This document shows positions 1 to 7,781 of a stretch of 34,386 nucleotides of DNA, piece after piece. The notes beneath the pieces were generated by a model that was given only the letters and a program-made list of their open reading frames with translations, did not search any database and was not told where the DNA came from. The DNA comes from an uncultured Dysgonomonas sp. (GTDB taxonomy: Bacteria; Bacteroidota; Bacteroidia; Bacteroidales; Dysgonomonadaceae), in assembly GCA_937995835.1 (NCBI GenBank), contig CALKIV010000011.1, positions 1 to 34,386 of the forward strand, in the 5' to 3' direction. Both the position numbers and the translations under genes were made by a program. The stretch's first letter is position 1. Every line of letters starts with the position of its first letter.

Positions 1-1
1 G

Positions 2-163
2 ACCATCGAGCAAGGAACGGATGCCGAAACCACGTTGTTCATTTATGAAAATAGTACGATACAGACTCCAGTTAGAGGCTATTCAGATGGTCGGATATCT
101 CGTGGTGATGATGCTCCTAAATATATTATCACTAATAAAACGGGAAGAATTTCAAGAGATTAA
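2..163 (+). CDS. C-terminal end of an unrecognised protein (partial)
   Basis: An open frame enters from the left edge and ends at a TAA at 161-163, giving the last 53 residues of a protein. The tail is polar, rich in Thr, Gly, Asp and Arg, and ends in ...TNKTGRISRD. It has no membrane segment. A strong intrinsic terminator follows 6 bases later, which supports this as a real gene end. I do not recognise the family. It converges on the minus-strand genes that follow and may belong to the same phage locus, but that is inference from position only. Confidence 0.55.
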   Translation, partial: TIEQGTDAETTLFIYENSTIQTPVRGYSDGRISRGDDAPKYIITNKTGRISRD

Positions 164-169
164 AAAAAT

Positions 170-208
170 CTCCCCCTCTTGGCAAGTAGCCAGGAGGGGG
201 AGGTTTTT
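170..208 (+). terminator. Intrinsic terminator, C-rich hairpin (copy 1)
   Basis: A 14-bp stem (ctccccctcttggc pairing with gccaggagggggag, one G-T pair) with a 5-base loop and a run of five T at 204-208. It ends the plus-strand gene stopping at 163. A-rich sequence on the left lets it also serve the minus-strand gene ending at 229. A near copy lies at 1231-1268. Confidence 0.85.
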
Positions 209-228
209 GGTTGTATACTTTTATGCAA

Positions 229-1137
229 TTACTTCATCGTTTTGTATTCAATAGTGTATTGAGCGCTAAAAGTTCCTCCTTTATCGGAGTCTTCTCCTGT
301 TTTTCTATATGTTATTGGATAATTGTCTTGATCACTTATGATTTTTATATCTGAATAATATGTTCCATCCTCATGTTTTTCTAGTTTACCATCTCCATAT
401 TGATAGAATATGTTATTGGATTTTTTTGGCATATGTGTTCCTGTCATATTCCGAAAAGGAAGGTCTGCAAATTCAGGACCTAGATTTAGATGGCTATTAT
501 AAGTTAATAAAAACCAAGGAGGAAGATTTAGGTTGATAAATGGATTGTAAAGTGTAGAGTATTCATATTCTGTGATATAAATATCCTTAGAGTACTCGTA
601 ATAAGGATTGTTTTCATATGAAATATCTGTAAACATAACCTTAAGAAGATTCGAATAGTTATCATAAGTCTGTTCTTCTCTTCTCGCAGAAGACTTATTC
701 CCCCCTTCATCCCAAATCTTTTCAAAGAATGTAGCACGTCCCTTGTCATCAGTCTTAAATTGGTAATGCTTATGTTCATTATCAATTCTAACCATAGACT
801 TGTCATAACTGATATTGTATACCTTATCGATAGAAGTAGAGCCGTAGTTTTTAGTAAATTGTGTCAACATTCCATGTGCGTCATAACTAAAAGTGTAAGT
901 GTATATATCTGTTTTAGATGTAGTTGAGTAAGTCTTTTTATCAATCAATGTTTCTAGCTGTTCTTTATCATTATATACAAAACTATACTCTTGACCTTTG
1001 TCACTTATTATTTTCACAGGCAACAACTTCACTTTTGGTTTTTCTCCGCCATCGTCCTCTTTGTCTTTGTCATCACTGCATGAATAAGCAATGCCAAGCA
1101 ATAGGCTCACCAATAAAAATTTAAATAAGATTTTCAT
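229..1137 (-). CDS. Surface-type lipoprotein with YD-like repeats (cargo gene)
   Basis: The 302-aa protein has a lipoprotein signal peptide with the cysteine at residue 20, followed directly by SDDKDKEDD. That matches the acidic lipoprotein export signal known to send Bacteroidota lipoproteins to the cell surface. The mature part has short Tyr-rich beta motifs (YSFVYNDKEQLETL, YTFSYDAHGMLTQF) resembling YD-repeat or DUF4595-like proteins. The function is unknown. It is AT-rich compared with the phage connector and portal genes next to it, and it is bracketed by two near-identical terminators, so it looks like an independent cassette inserted at the end of the phage block. A moron (lysogenic conversion) role is possible but inferred. 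Confidence 0.8.
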   Translation of the reverse strand: MKILFKFLLVSLLLGIAYSCSDDKDKEDDGGEKPKVKLLPVKIISDKGQEYSFVYNDKEQLETLIDKKTYSTTSKTDIYTYTFSYDAHGMLTQFTKNYGSTSIDKVYNISYDKSMVRIDNEHKHYQFKTDDKGRATFFEKIWDEGGNKSSARREEQTYDNYSNLLKVMFTDISYENNPYYEYSKDIYITEYEYSTLYNPFINLNLPPWFLLTYNSHLNLGPEFADLPFRNMTGTHMPKKSNNIFYQYGDGKLEKHEDGTYYSDIKIISDQDNYPITYRKTGEDSDKGGTFSAQYTIEYKTMK

Positions 1138-1230
1138 GTGCTAATTTCTATTTATGTTATTATTCTAGATTTGTTCGTATTATCAATTATGAAGGTAAAC
1201 TGAAAAAATGATTCTCACAAGTTTAAAACT

Positions 1231-1268
1231 AAAAACCTCCCCCTCTTGGCAGTAGCTAGGAGGGGGAG
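1231..1268 (-). terminator. Intrinsic terminator, C-rich hairpin (copy 2)
   Basis: Read on the minus strand, this is a 14-bp GC-rich stem followed by TTTTT (aaaaa at 1231-1235 on plus). It lies 24 bases after the stop of the minus-strand gene ending at 1293. In transcription direction it nearly repeats the terminator at 170-208, including the flanking ATCTCCCCCTC and GAGGGGGAGGTTTTT. Confidence 0.85.
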
Positions 1269-1292
1269 ATAATTATTCACAGCACAAGCCCA

Positions 1293-1844
1293 TCAGCATC
1301 CACAGCCCCTACCTTTCTTAGGAAAGTAGAAACCCGAGTTGAACGACTTGTCAGTCGAACCCTCGTGAATTCTCTGGTCGCAACAGTAAGCATTGGCAGG
1401 TCGCCACAGGGGATAGCTGGCTCTACATCGGCAGAGAAAATCTACCAACTGATCGCGCAACAGATCGGCATCGTTTTTCATCCAACTGCGCAGCTGTGCA
1501 ATGTCTTTCACGTCCACGCCACGACTATTTTCGCTCTCACGGATGGTCACCCCTTTGTTGGCTATCGTTGCCCAATGGAAGGGTAGAGCTTGATATACAG
1601 CGTAGAACGACAATGCCGGAGCCGTCTTGACGATCAGCGCACTGTTGTCCTCCGTCAGACTGTTGGTCTTGATCTGATGCTTCAGTTCGCTGATCAGGGG
1701 CTCGCCCAACACGGGCTCGATGTGCAACTCCTGAGCGATGCTGATGTAAGGCAAAAATTCTTCGATATCCACATTTGCCGTCACAGGCGAATGTAGTTTA
1801 AACAACTCTTCGTTGATGATTGGTATTTGTAAAAGTTCGTCCAT
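1293..1844 (-). CDS. Phage head-tail connector-like protein (DUF6712-like)
   Basis: A 183-aa soluble protein encoded 48 bases downstream of the portal gene in the same direction. The N-terminus (residues 1-50) has the form 'INEELFKLHSPVTANVDIEE..PYISIAQELHIEPVLG', typical of the small gp6/connector-like proteins that follow the portal in Bacteroidota prophages. The C-terminus is unusual: a Cys- and Gly-rich tail ending KKGRGCGC. By position it would form part of the neck ring between portal and tail. The family call rests on size, position and N-terminal pattern. The gene ends at terminator copy 2. Confidence 0.6.
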   Translation of the reverse strand: MDELLQIPIINEELFKLHSPVTANVDIEEFLPYISIAQELHIEPVLGEPLISELKHQIKTNSLTEDNSALIVKTAPALSFYAVYQALPFHWATIANKGVTIRESENSRGVDVKDIAQLRSWMKNDADLLRDQLVDFLCRCRASYPLWRPANAYCCDQRIHEGSTDKSFNSGFYFPKKGRGCGC

Positions 1845-1892
1845 ATTGATTTGGATATTGTTGTTTTTATAAAATTTCTATGTGTTAATACG

Positions 1893-3014
1893 TTAAGCCT
1901 TGTCCTTCTTGGCACTTGGGTTCATCTGCTCCACAATGTCCAGTTCCTTGATCGTCAGACGTGGATAGCCGTTGTTGATGGCAAAAGGATTCAGACAGTC
2001 CAAGATCTTGCGTCTCATTTGCTGAATCACCGTGCTGTTGTAGAGAATATACGAATTGATGATCTCGCTGGCATTGCCCGACAAATTGCCCGAACCCGAC
2101 AGCCCGGCAAGGGTGGGAGAGGTGAGGCGATGTGCCGAAATGATTTTTTGGAAAATAATCTCATCCACATTGTTATACAAATCAGCATTGTCCGAAGCCG
2201 TGTAAGAGGTCACCACGGGCTTTATCTCCTCGCTCTCGCCCCACAGCACCACGATGCTGCTTGTCCCATTGGCTCCCGTGTAGCTCATTTCTATGTCTTG
2301 TTGAAACTGCTCTTTCATCTCCTGCGTAGGGTTGCTCGGCATTGTGATGATGGTCGAAGGCACAAAACCATTGTTGATCGAATTTCTGTAAAACTTCCCC
2401 AACAGCCCATCAGCCTCCACATAGTTGAGCGCCGAATAATACTGTGGCACAGGATAATAGTCCAAACTAGGCTCATAATCTTTGTAGTAGAACAAATACG
2501 GCACACCCTTTTGCATCTCTTGCGAACCATAAGCCACGATCTCCGTCGGTGCAAATTTGCCATAAGTCTTAGACCAATCGTTGGACAAGAAATACGACAG
2601 GCACATGCCATACTCGTTCACCTCGCCCACGCGCACCTTGCTAAAGTCCGTGTGAAACAAGCTCACACTCTTGCCATTCTCGTTGAGGATCACCTGAAAG
2701 CAAAACCCTCCGAAGGTCGTATAATCTTTCGCCAGTTTCTCTATCACCCCGTTCCAGTCCTCTGTGGGGTTCGGTTGCCCATAATATTCACCCTCGGCAA
2801 GTCCCAGCCCACAGATGTAGGTCACCTTGTTTTCTATCACAGCCTTGTTGATTGCCGACTCGTTGTTCAGCTCTATGATGCGTTGAGGTAGCAAATTGTC
2901 TCTGTCGTAGTTCACCCACCCCTTTGTGTTGCGTGTGAAGGTCGGATAAGCCTTTCCGGCCGCCGAAAGCTTTATCACAGCATAATTTTTCTTTTCAGCA
3001 TTGTTTTTACTCAT
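1893..3014 (-). CDS. Phage portal protein
   Basis: A 373-aa protein with the layout of HK97/PBSX-type portals: an N-terminal segment with GWVNYDRDNLLPQRIIELNNES, a central wing (residues ~90-190), then the clip/stem region with FYRNSINNGFVPSTIITM and the helix-rich C-terminal part (IIFQKIISAHRLTSPTLAGL, then NASEIINSYILYNSTVIQQM). Portals form the 12-subunit ring at one capsid vertex through which DNA enters and leaves. The length is somewhat short but complete, with start at 3014. The gene is more GC-rich than its left and right cargo neighbours. The large terminase, its usual partner, is 11.4 kb away behind a cargo block instead of adjacent. Confidence 0.85.
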   Translation of the reverse strand: MSKNNAEKKNYAVIKLSAAGKAYPTFTRNTKGWVNYDRDNLLPQRIIELNNESAINKAVIENKVTYICGLGLAEGEYYGQPNPTEDWNGVIEKLAKDYTTFGGFCFQVILNENGKSVSLFHTDFSKVRVGEVNEYGMCLSYFLSNDWSKTYGKFAPTEIVAYGSQEMQKGVPYLFYYKDYEPSLDYYPVPQYYSALNYVEADGLLGKFYRNSINNGFVPSTIITMPSNPTQEMKEQFQQDIEMSYTGANGTSSIVVLWGESEEIKPVVTSYTASDNADLYNNVDEIIFQKIISAHRLTSPTLAGLSGSGNLSGNASEIINSYILYNSTVIQQMRRKILDCLNPFAINNGYPRLTIKELDIVEQMNPSAKKDKA

Positions 3015-3235
3015 AAATCAAACCATTTTTTTTAGTGTTATTAAAATCTTAATTGCGTTTGGTCTATAGATAAAACCACCCCCAAATGATGGAAAAAAGG
3101 CGCTCCATGTCCCCAAAATCATCAAAAAACAGGCTTTGAGGCTCACTTTTCTTCTCTTTCTAACTCACCCACCTTTTCCCCCAACCTGTTGATGCTCCTT
3201 TCTTTTGCACCTTTTCCCCCTTAAAATATCTTCTC

Positions 3236-3323
3236 TTTTAGGGCGTGTCCCTTCGGGTCGGGCTTTTCGCAGTAGTCCTCGCCCCGATGGGGCTGTGGGC
3301 TACTCAGCTACAATCCCTCACGC
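3236..3323 (+). repeat. REP-like palindromic element, copy A
   Basis: An ~88-base GC-rich element beginning ttttagggcg, with tcccttcgggtcgggct, then a small hairpin gccccgatggggc, then gctgtgggctact and ending near tcccycrcgc. A second copy lies at 10966-11051. The hairpin pairs in both copies although its bases differ (gccccgatggggc against gccctgtcgggc), so structure seems conserved. Confidence 0.75.
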
Positions 3324-3352
3324 AAGGCTGACGCACCTTATTGCTGACGCAC

Positions 3353-3378
3353 AAAAAAAGAGCACCATTGTGGCGCTC
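3353..3378 (-). terminator. Terminator of the LRR lipoprotein gene
   Basis: On the minus strand, an 8-bp stem (gagcgcca/tggtgctc, one mismatch) with a 3-base loop is followed by seven T (aaaaaaa at 3353-3359 on plus). It lies about 45 bases after the stop of the minus-strand gene ending at 3423. Confidence 0.7.
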
Positions 3379-3422
3379 CTTCTCTTTCTTGTATGCTATT
3401 CTTTTTTTATTCTGGATGCAAA

Positions 3423-4202
3423 TTAATCTACTACTATATAGATTGGGTCTCCTTTGTCAGGCGACAGAATAAGAGGTTTATCATAAAATTTCTTAGAGAC
3501 CTTCACTGATTGTTCTCCAAAATTATTGAGTTCGCATTGTAGCGTCATCAGTTTCATATTTTTGCTCACATCCAAAGTGGTCAGTTGGTTCAAGTAGCAG
3601 ACCAAGAATGCCAGATCAGGGTTTTTGCTAACATCTAGACTGGTCAATTGGTTTAGCTTGCAGTAGAGCAGTCTCAATGCTGTGTTGGTACTTAGATCCA
3701 AGCTTGTCAGCTGATTGTCATCACAGGATAGTATTTCTAAGTCTATATTTTTATTAACATTCAAGATAGTCAGCTGATTAGCATCACTGTATAGTTCTAT
3801 TAGCAGAGTGTTTTTGCTTACATCCAAGCTAGTCAACTGATTGACGTAACAGCATAGATAGGTCAGTGCTGTATTGTGGCTTACATCTAAGGTAGTCAAC
3901 TGGTTATATCCACACGAGAGATACGTCAAGGCAGTTAAAGCAGTGATAGGCTCCAGGTTTTCAATGTTTTTGGTTTCCATTCGTAGTTCAGTAACCCTTT
4001 GTTGGCCATCCACCAAGCTAAAGGTCACGCCCTCATGTTTTATCATTTTGATATGTTGAGGATCGGAATCGTCGAACTCCCATTCTAGTTTATTATCAGG
4101 GTTCGTCTTGTAGATAGCATACAATGCATTGATGTCAGCGCTTTGTTTATCACACGAAAACAGGACTAAAACGAGACATAGTAAGAGGGGAAAGTATTTC
4201 AT
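3423..4202 (-). CDS. Leucine-rich-repeat lipoprotein
   Basis: A 259-aa protein with a lipoprotein signal peptide (LFSC, cysteine 17). Residues ~85-230 form about seven leucine-rich repeats with a 21-residue period, each like 'LTYLxCxxNQLTSLDVSKN'. Such repeats make a curved solenoid that usually binds proteins; no ligand can be read from sequence. After the cysteine comes DKQSAD, only weakly acidic, so surface export is less clear than for the other lipoproteins here. The last ~30 residues (VSKKFYDKPLILSPDKGD) cap the solenoid. It is transcribed alone, away from the DUF2975 gene, and ends at its own terminator. It sits just beyond the portal gene in the cargo block. Confidence 0.85.
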   Translation of the reverse strand: MKYFPLLLCLVLVLFSCDKQSADINALYAIYKTNPDNKLEWEFDDSDPQHIKMIKHEGVTFSLVDGQQRVTELRMETKNIENLEPITALTALTYLSCGYNQLTTLDVSHNTALTYLCCYVNQLTSLDVSKNTLLIELYSDANQLTILNVNKNIDLEILSCDDNQLTSLDLSTNTALRLLYCKLNQLTSLDVSKNPDLAFLVCYLNQLTTLDVSKNMKLMTLQCELNNFGEQSVKVSKKFYDKPLILSPDKGDPIYIVVD

Positions 4203-4603
4203 TTTCTATTATTGGTTGTGTTATCAATACCTTTTTTAGATGATTTTGTAAATATAGATACTTTTTCAGAAAAAGTAGAGCCATCACTCTGCTATGATCA
4301 CTAAGTCAGCGAAGTGTTTTGAGGTTTTATATCTCATCTATTGGCGATAGGTGTGATTTATGTTATGGCGTAAGTGTAATATAATTAATAGATTAGGTAA
4401 TTAAATGGCTTTATTAACATATTCACTATTCGCCTTTTGGGGGCTCAGCTTTGCCCCTACCATAAAAGAATAAAAAATATATCCCCCTTTAGAAATGCTG
4501 TGAGTGCTATTTCAATAAAAATATATCGAAAAACGATAAATAGTTTGCGTAATTCGAAATTTATTTATTCTTTTGTAATGTCAACGAATTATAAAAAGAA
4601 GAA
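4203..4603. other. Divergent intergenic region
   Basis: 401 AT-rich bases between the divergent LRR and DUF2975 genes, with no gene. It must contain both promoters, although I see no clean TTG/TAnnTTTG pair. Most of it is a diverged repeat (4280-4441) also present at 7360-7547. Confidence 0.6.
4280..4441 (+). repeat. Diverged intergenic repeat, copy 1
   Basis: It shares an ordered series of blocks with 7360-7547: ccatcactctgc / gcatcactctgc, then ctcatctat..gatag, then taagtg.tatataatta, then gatta.ataattaaat, then ctttattaa.atattca and ccttttrgg. The copies differ by substitutions and indels, so the duplication looks old. The two copies bracket the segment carrying DUF2975, the XRE regulator, the small secreted protein and the barrel gene. 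Confidence 0.65.
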
Positions 4604-5278
4604 ATGATGAAAAATAAAGTAAAACTCTACGGCATAATAATTGGTCTTGTGTACACTGCCATTATTGTTTCTGCATTATTTAACAAAATAGTCGATTATA
4701 AGCTTGCCATTAATACAGGTTATGAGGTTATACCGGCGAAGCATGAAGGCGATGGACCGGTGAAGGTGTTGCACTTTTACAAAGTAAGAGTATCTCCCAA
4801 AGAAGGTAAGCGTATTTTGAACGAGCATTTCGATAGTAAAGACACTAAGGTGAGCTACGCGCCCCAAAATGTTTGGATGGGGCTAGATGAAGACACGGCT
4901 GTCTATCCGGTGAATAAAACAGTGTGGGCTATCCTATTTATCGTTTTGATTTTGTTTCTTCTGGTCATCATACCTTACATCCCAATATTATTCTATCAGA
5001 TCATCCGCAGGGTGGTGTTCAAGGAATTGTTGGATCAATCTGTGGTCAGGCGCATCTTGCGAATGGGGTGGATATTGGTGGGCTATTTCGTCGCCAGTCT
5101 TATTATGGACGTTATGGGCTATCTGATAGTGAAAAATTCGTTGACGCTCAACGATTATAACATCGAATCTCCACAGCTAAATTATATGATCCTGATGCTT
5201 GGCTGTCTAGCGCTGTTTTTGGGGCAAGTGTTAAAATCATACTTGCAAATGAAGGAAGAACAAGATTTAACCATTTGA
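4604..5278 (+). CDS. DUF2975-type membrane protein
   Basis: A 224-aa integral membrane protein with about four hydrophobic helices: residues ~8-28, ~105-135, ~150-172 and ~193-212. A soluble segment (~30-100) lies between the first two. The layout and the following small Cro/C1-type regulator match the DUF2975/YozG-like pair found in many Firmicutes and Bacteroidota. Its function is unknown; such pairs are often thought to make a membrane-linked regulatory unit. The start at 4604 follows an A-rich leader with gaagaa. The regulator begins 23 bases after the stop, so the two are probably co-transcribed. Confidence 0.7.
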   Translation: MMKNKVKLYGIIIGLVYTAIIVSALFNKIVDYKLAINTGYEVIPAKHEGDGPVKVLHFYKVRVSPKEGKRILNEHFDSKDTKVSYAPQNVWMGLDEDTAVYPVNKTVWAILFIVLILFLLVIIPYIPILFYQIIRRVVFKELLDQSVVRRILRMGWILVGYFVASLIMDVMGYLIVKNSLTLNDYNIESPQLNYMILMLGCLALFLGQVLKSYLQMKEEQDLTI

Positions 5279-5301
5279 CAAAAAGAGAGGAGGAAAAATT
5301 T

Positions 5302-5511
5302 ATGGCAATAGTTGTGGATCTGGATGTGATGATGGCAATACGAAAAATGTCGCTCAACGAGCTTTCCGAAAGGGTGGGAATCACCCCTGCAAACCTTTCG
5401 GTGCTGAAAACGGGCAAGGCCAAAGCCATACGCTTTTCGACATTGGAAGCCATCTGCCAAGTCTTGGACTGTCAGCCGGGCGACATCCTGAAGTACGAAA
5501 AGGAAGAATAA
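5302..5511 (+). CDS. Small XRE-family (YozG-like) DNA-binding regulator
   Basis: A 69-aa protein that is almost entirely one Cro/C1 helix-turn-helix: MSLNELSERVGITPANLSVL is the HTH, followed by KTGKAKAIRFSTLEAICQVL and CQPGDILKYE, the usual C-terminal end of this compact class. The frame is open upstream to a TTG at 5275 that overlaps the previous stop. I chose the ATG at 5302 because it follows a strong AGGAGG-like site (about 5287-5292) and begins with the normal MAIVVDLDVMMA. It probably regulates its own operon with the DUF2975 protein. Confidence 0.85.
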   Translation: MAIVVDLDVMMAIRKMSLNELSERVGITPANLSVLKTGKAKAIRFSTLEAICQVLDCQPGDILKYEKEE

Positions 5512-5626
5512 AAATCTGACAATATTTCTGACAAAAAACAATCATTCTTGCAAGACATATTTTGCGAGAACAGGGGATACCTATCTCAAATAAAAAATAA
5601 AAACAATCTCAAAAAAAACTACAATT

Positions 5627-5980
5627 ATGAAAACAAAAGCACTAACCACAATCATCCTTTCCATTCTGTTTGTAAGCAATCTGGCAGCAGTAGAAAAATT
5701 GGAAACCGAGAAATCGGACGCCATCATCCTCAAAGAGTGGGTGGTGAAAGGAACTGAACGACAAATAGATGATAAAAAAGTAGTTTACGAAAGTAACGAC
5801 TGCAATCAGATGTTGAGCAAAACGGTCTTTCGTCAAAACAGAAACGGTGAATGGATACCTAGCCAAAAGTATGAGTATAGCTATCGTTCGACAAACGACA
5901 CGCTTCCCTCATCGCTGAGCTATGCCAAATGGAATGGCGCCAAAGAAGTGTGGAGCGATGCACAAAGAATAGACTATTGA
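5627..5980 (+). CDS. Small secreted protein, DUF3836-like
   Basis: A 117-aa protein with a Sec signal peptide (MKTKALTTIILSILFVSNLA, cut near residue 21). The mature part has the pattern W.P..KYEYSY.....L.....YAKWNG..EVWSDAQRIDY, with regularly spaced aromatic residues. This resembles the short DUF3836 secreted proteins of Bacteroidales, but the call is tentative and no function is known. It follows the XRE gene by 115 bases and is followed by a terminator at 6020-6057. Confidence 0.6.
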   Translation: MKTKALTTIILSILFVSNLAAVEKLETEKSDAIILKEWVVKGTERQIDDKKVVYESNDCNQMLSKTVFRQNRNGEWIPSQKYEYSYRSTNDTLPSSLSYAKWNGAKEVWSDAQRIDY

Positions 5981-6019
5981 GTAAAAGAAACACTACTATT
6001 TTTTTACATGTTCCGAATT

Positions 6020-6057
6020 CGGTTTCAGCCTCTGGTCAGGCTGGAGCCGTTTTCTTT
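6020..6057 (+). terminator. Intrinsic terminator after the small secreted gene
   Basis: A 12-bp stem (cggtttcagcct with aggctggagccg, containing G-T pairs) with a 6-base loop is followed by ttttcttt. It lies 40 bases after the stop at 5980. Confidence 0.75.
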
Positions 6058-6281
6058 AAATCCTCCATTGGGAGTAAAATTATTCTACCCTTAATTTTAT
6101 TTTTCTTTACTACTTGTGACAGTGAGTTTAACAGGTGAAAAATATATTATATATATAGATTATTATAAGTTGAACATATTGTATTTCGTTAATAATGAGT
6201 GATTTATTTTTGTGATCGAGAAAATAAAATCCTTTCTTTTGCGTTACTTTATAGTGAAATCAACATATAAATATATATTAA

Positions 6282-7265
6282 ATGTACAAAAACAAGTTTA
6301 AGCAGATCCTTATCTTTTTGATTCTCATCTCTGTAGTTATTCCTGCAACGCTCTTGGCTCAAGAGGAGAGAGGGCTGAAAAAAGCGGCAACAATCTTGAA
6401 AGATAGATTTCCTTCTACTCGTTTAGTTGATATCGAATATCAGACATTTGCAACTTATGATTTCAAGACAAAGTTGCATAAACAAGATTTTCAGAAAGGG
6501 CAGATCAAAGATCATCAATATTTCAGAACATCTGTCAACATCCCTCTCATCCGAAAACAGCGTTGGTCAGTGGCCACTTCGTTGCTCTACAAATACGAAA
6601 CCTTTGATGTCAACAAGGCTACCTATACCAATTTTCCTGCCTACAACCTTTTTGATGGCAAAGACACGCACTACATAGCTGGTTCAGCAAGCTTTTCATA
6701 TTTTTCTAGCCTATGGGGCAAACCTCTGATATACAACGCATCGCTGACCATAGATGGGAGCCATAGGTATGTGGAAACTTTCAAAGTTGGGCTTAGTGCT
6801 ATTATGGTGCTCAATGCCTCCAAAACATCACGATTGAGCATCGGGGCAGTTACCATGTACGACTCCAATTTCATCACCCCATTTGTGCCAGTGCTTGTCT
6901 TTTGGCAACAACTTGGCGATGGATGGTCACTGGATTTGACCTTGCCACAGAGAATCTATTTTGTGAAAGATGCCGGTAAGAATGGGCGATTGACCTTGGG
7001 CTCAGATCTGAGATCTAATGTTTCGTATTTCTATCCGGGGCTCGAAGAGTTTGACAAAAGCTATTATTATAGAGAAATTCAGCTGCGAACGAGTGCCATG
7101 TACGAGCATCGCTGGCATTCTTTTATCCTTTATAGCAGAATGGGGATGATGAACGTTTTGGACGGAAAAATGACCAAAACGGGCAAAACAAGTAAAAACC
7201 ATATTCTATCCACCAGACCACACCCAAGCCTATACTTCAATGTGGGAATATCCTTCAATCCTTAA
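6282..7265 (+). CDS. Outer-membrane beta-barrel protein, DUF6268-like
   Basis: A 327-aa protein with a signal peptide (cut after LLAQ, residue ~26). The rest alternates beta strands with aromatic girdles (YFRTSVNIPLI, WSVATSLLYKY, HYIAGSASFSYF) and ends HPSLYFNVGISFNP, a typical closing barrel strand. The overall plan matches the DUF6268 family of Bacteroidota outer-membrane proteins, for which no function is established. The gene at 28798-29715 has the same general plan with little sequence identity. It stands alone with an AT-rich leader of 140 bases. Confidence 0.7.
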   Translation: MYKNKFKQILIFLILISVVIPATLLAQEERGLKKAATILKDRFPSTRLVDIEYQTFATYDFKTKLHKQDFQKGQIKDHQYFRTSVNIPLIRKQRWSVATSLLYKYETFDVNKATYTNFPAYNLFDGKDTHYIAGSASFSYFSSLWGKPLIYNASLTIDGSHRYVETFKVGLSAIMVLNASKTSRLSIGAVTMYDSNFITPFVPVLVFWQQLGDGWSLDLTLPQRIYFVKDAGKNGRLTLGSDLRSNVSYFYPGLEEFDKSYYYREIQLRTSAMYEHRWHSFILYSRMGMMNVLDGKMTKTGKTSKNHILSTRPHPSLYFNVGISFNP

Positions 7266-7359
7266 TTTTGATCATCGAGCTGTTGTGAGATAAAAAACAT
7301 CTAGTGGCACACTATTCCTCATTTTTCGAGTTTTCTGTATGAGGAAGTCCTTAGACTTG

Positions 7360-7547
7360 GGCATCACTCTGCGAAGAATTCTAAATCTGATAGGGGAGTC
7401 ATGACTAAAAAGACTAAGGTCATATTGAGATTTTAGCCTCATCTATCAGTGATAGTCGTAATTTATATCTCTCTGTAAGTGCTATATAATTAAGTGATTA
7501 GATAATTAAATAACTTTATTAATATATTCAGTGTAAACCTTTTAGGT
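7360..7547 (+). repeat. Diverged intergenic repeat, copy 2
   Basis: The partner of 4280-4441, in the same orientation. It is longer by about 25 bases, mainly from an insertion between gcatcactctgc and ctcatctat. Here it lies between convergent gene ends, whereas copy 1 lies between divergent starts, so it is not simply a promoter of one gene family. Confidence 0.65.
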
Positions 7548-7697
7548 TTTGAGGAGTGATATTTAAAAGAAAATGCTAATTTTATATTTAGCAACATGTT
7601 TTAAGTGTCATTTTCGTTTGAGTTAATTAAAATAAACGAAAAATGAACAACAGAAAGAAAACCTTAGGAATCTCAGCACATAGAATTTTTAAGAGTG

Positions 7698-7749
7698 GAG
7701 TTTCGCAATTCAATCTAGCTTTTTTAAGAAGCTGATCGTTGCGAAACTC
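7698..7749. repeat. Nested inverted repeat near the end of the YkvA gene
   Basis: gagtttcgcaa (7698-7708) is an exact inverse of ttgcgaaactc (7739-7749). The 30-base interior carries a second small stem, agctt/aagct, around a T run. It could be a transcript-end structure for the minus-strand gene ending at 7782, but it lacks a T run directly behind the outer stem. Confidence 0.6.
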
Positions 7750-7781
7750 TGTCATTTTTGAGAATATTGGTTTCTGGTTAT

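Larger units (their letters stand above)
3015..3422. other. Non-coding stretch between portal and LRR gene
   Basis: These 408 bases have no credible gene. They hold an AT-rich leader of the portal gene, a C- and T-rich segment (about 3060-3235), a REP-like element (3236-3323) and the terminator of the LRR gene (3353-3378). This is the right-hand junction of the portal segment with the cargo block. Confidence 0.6.
7266..7781. other. Non-coding stretch between barrel and YkvA genes
   Basis: 516 AT-rich bases between two convergent genes, without a credible gene. It contains the second copy of the diverged repeat (7360-7547) and a long interrupted inverted repeat (7698-7749) close to the end of the YkvA gene. 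Confidence 0.6.

Noticed and set aside
21..254. 77-codon frame at the left edge
   Set aside because: It is out of frame with the partial gene that ends properly at 163 before a terminator, and it runs through that terminator.
1851..2891. Long open frame (346 codons) on the plus strand opposite the portal gene
   Set aside because: It is fully antisense to the well-supported portal protein and rich in His, Arg and Leu as expected from a shadow frame. It has no domain pattern.
3480..3960. Regular ~63-base repeats that look like a tandem or CRISPR-type array
   Set aside because: They are the coding repeats of the LRR lipoprotein (21 residues each) with varied bases; there are no constant repeats with unique spacers. 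No CRISPR array or cas gene is visible in the window.
5275..5301. TTG start for the XRE regulator overlapping the DUF2975 stop
   Set aside because: The internal ATG at 5302 has a strong ribosome-binding site and gives the usual compact protein.
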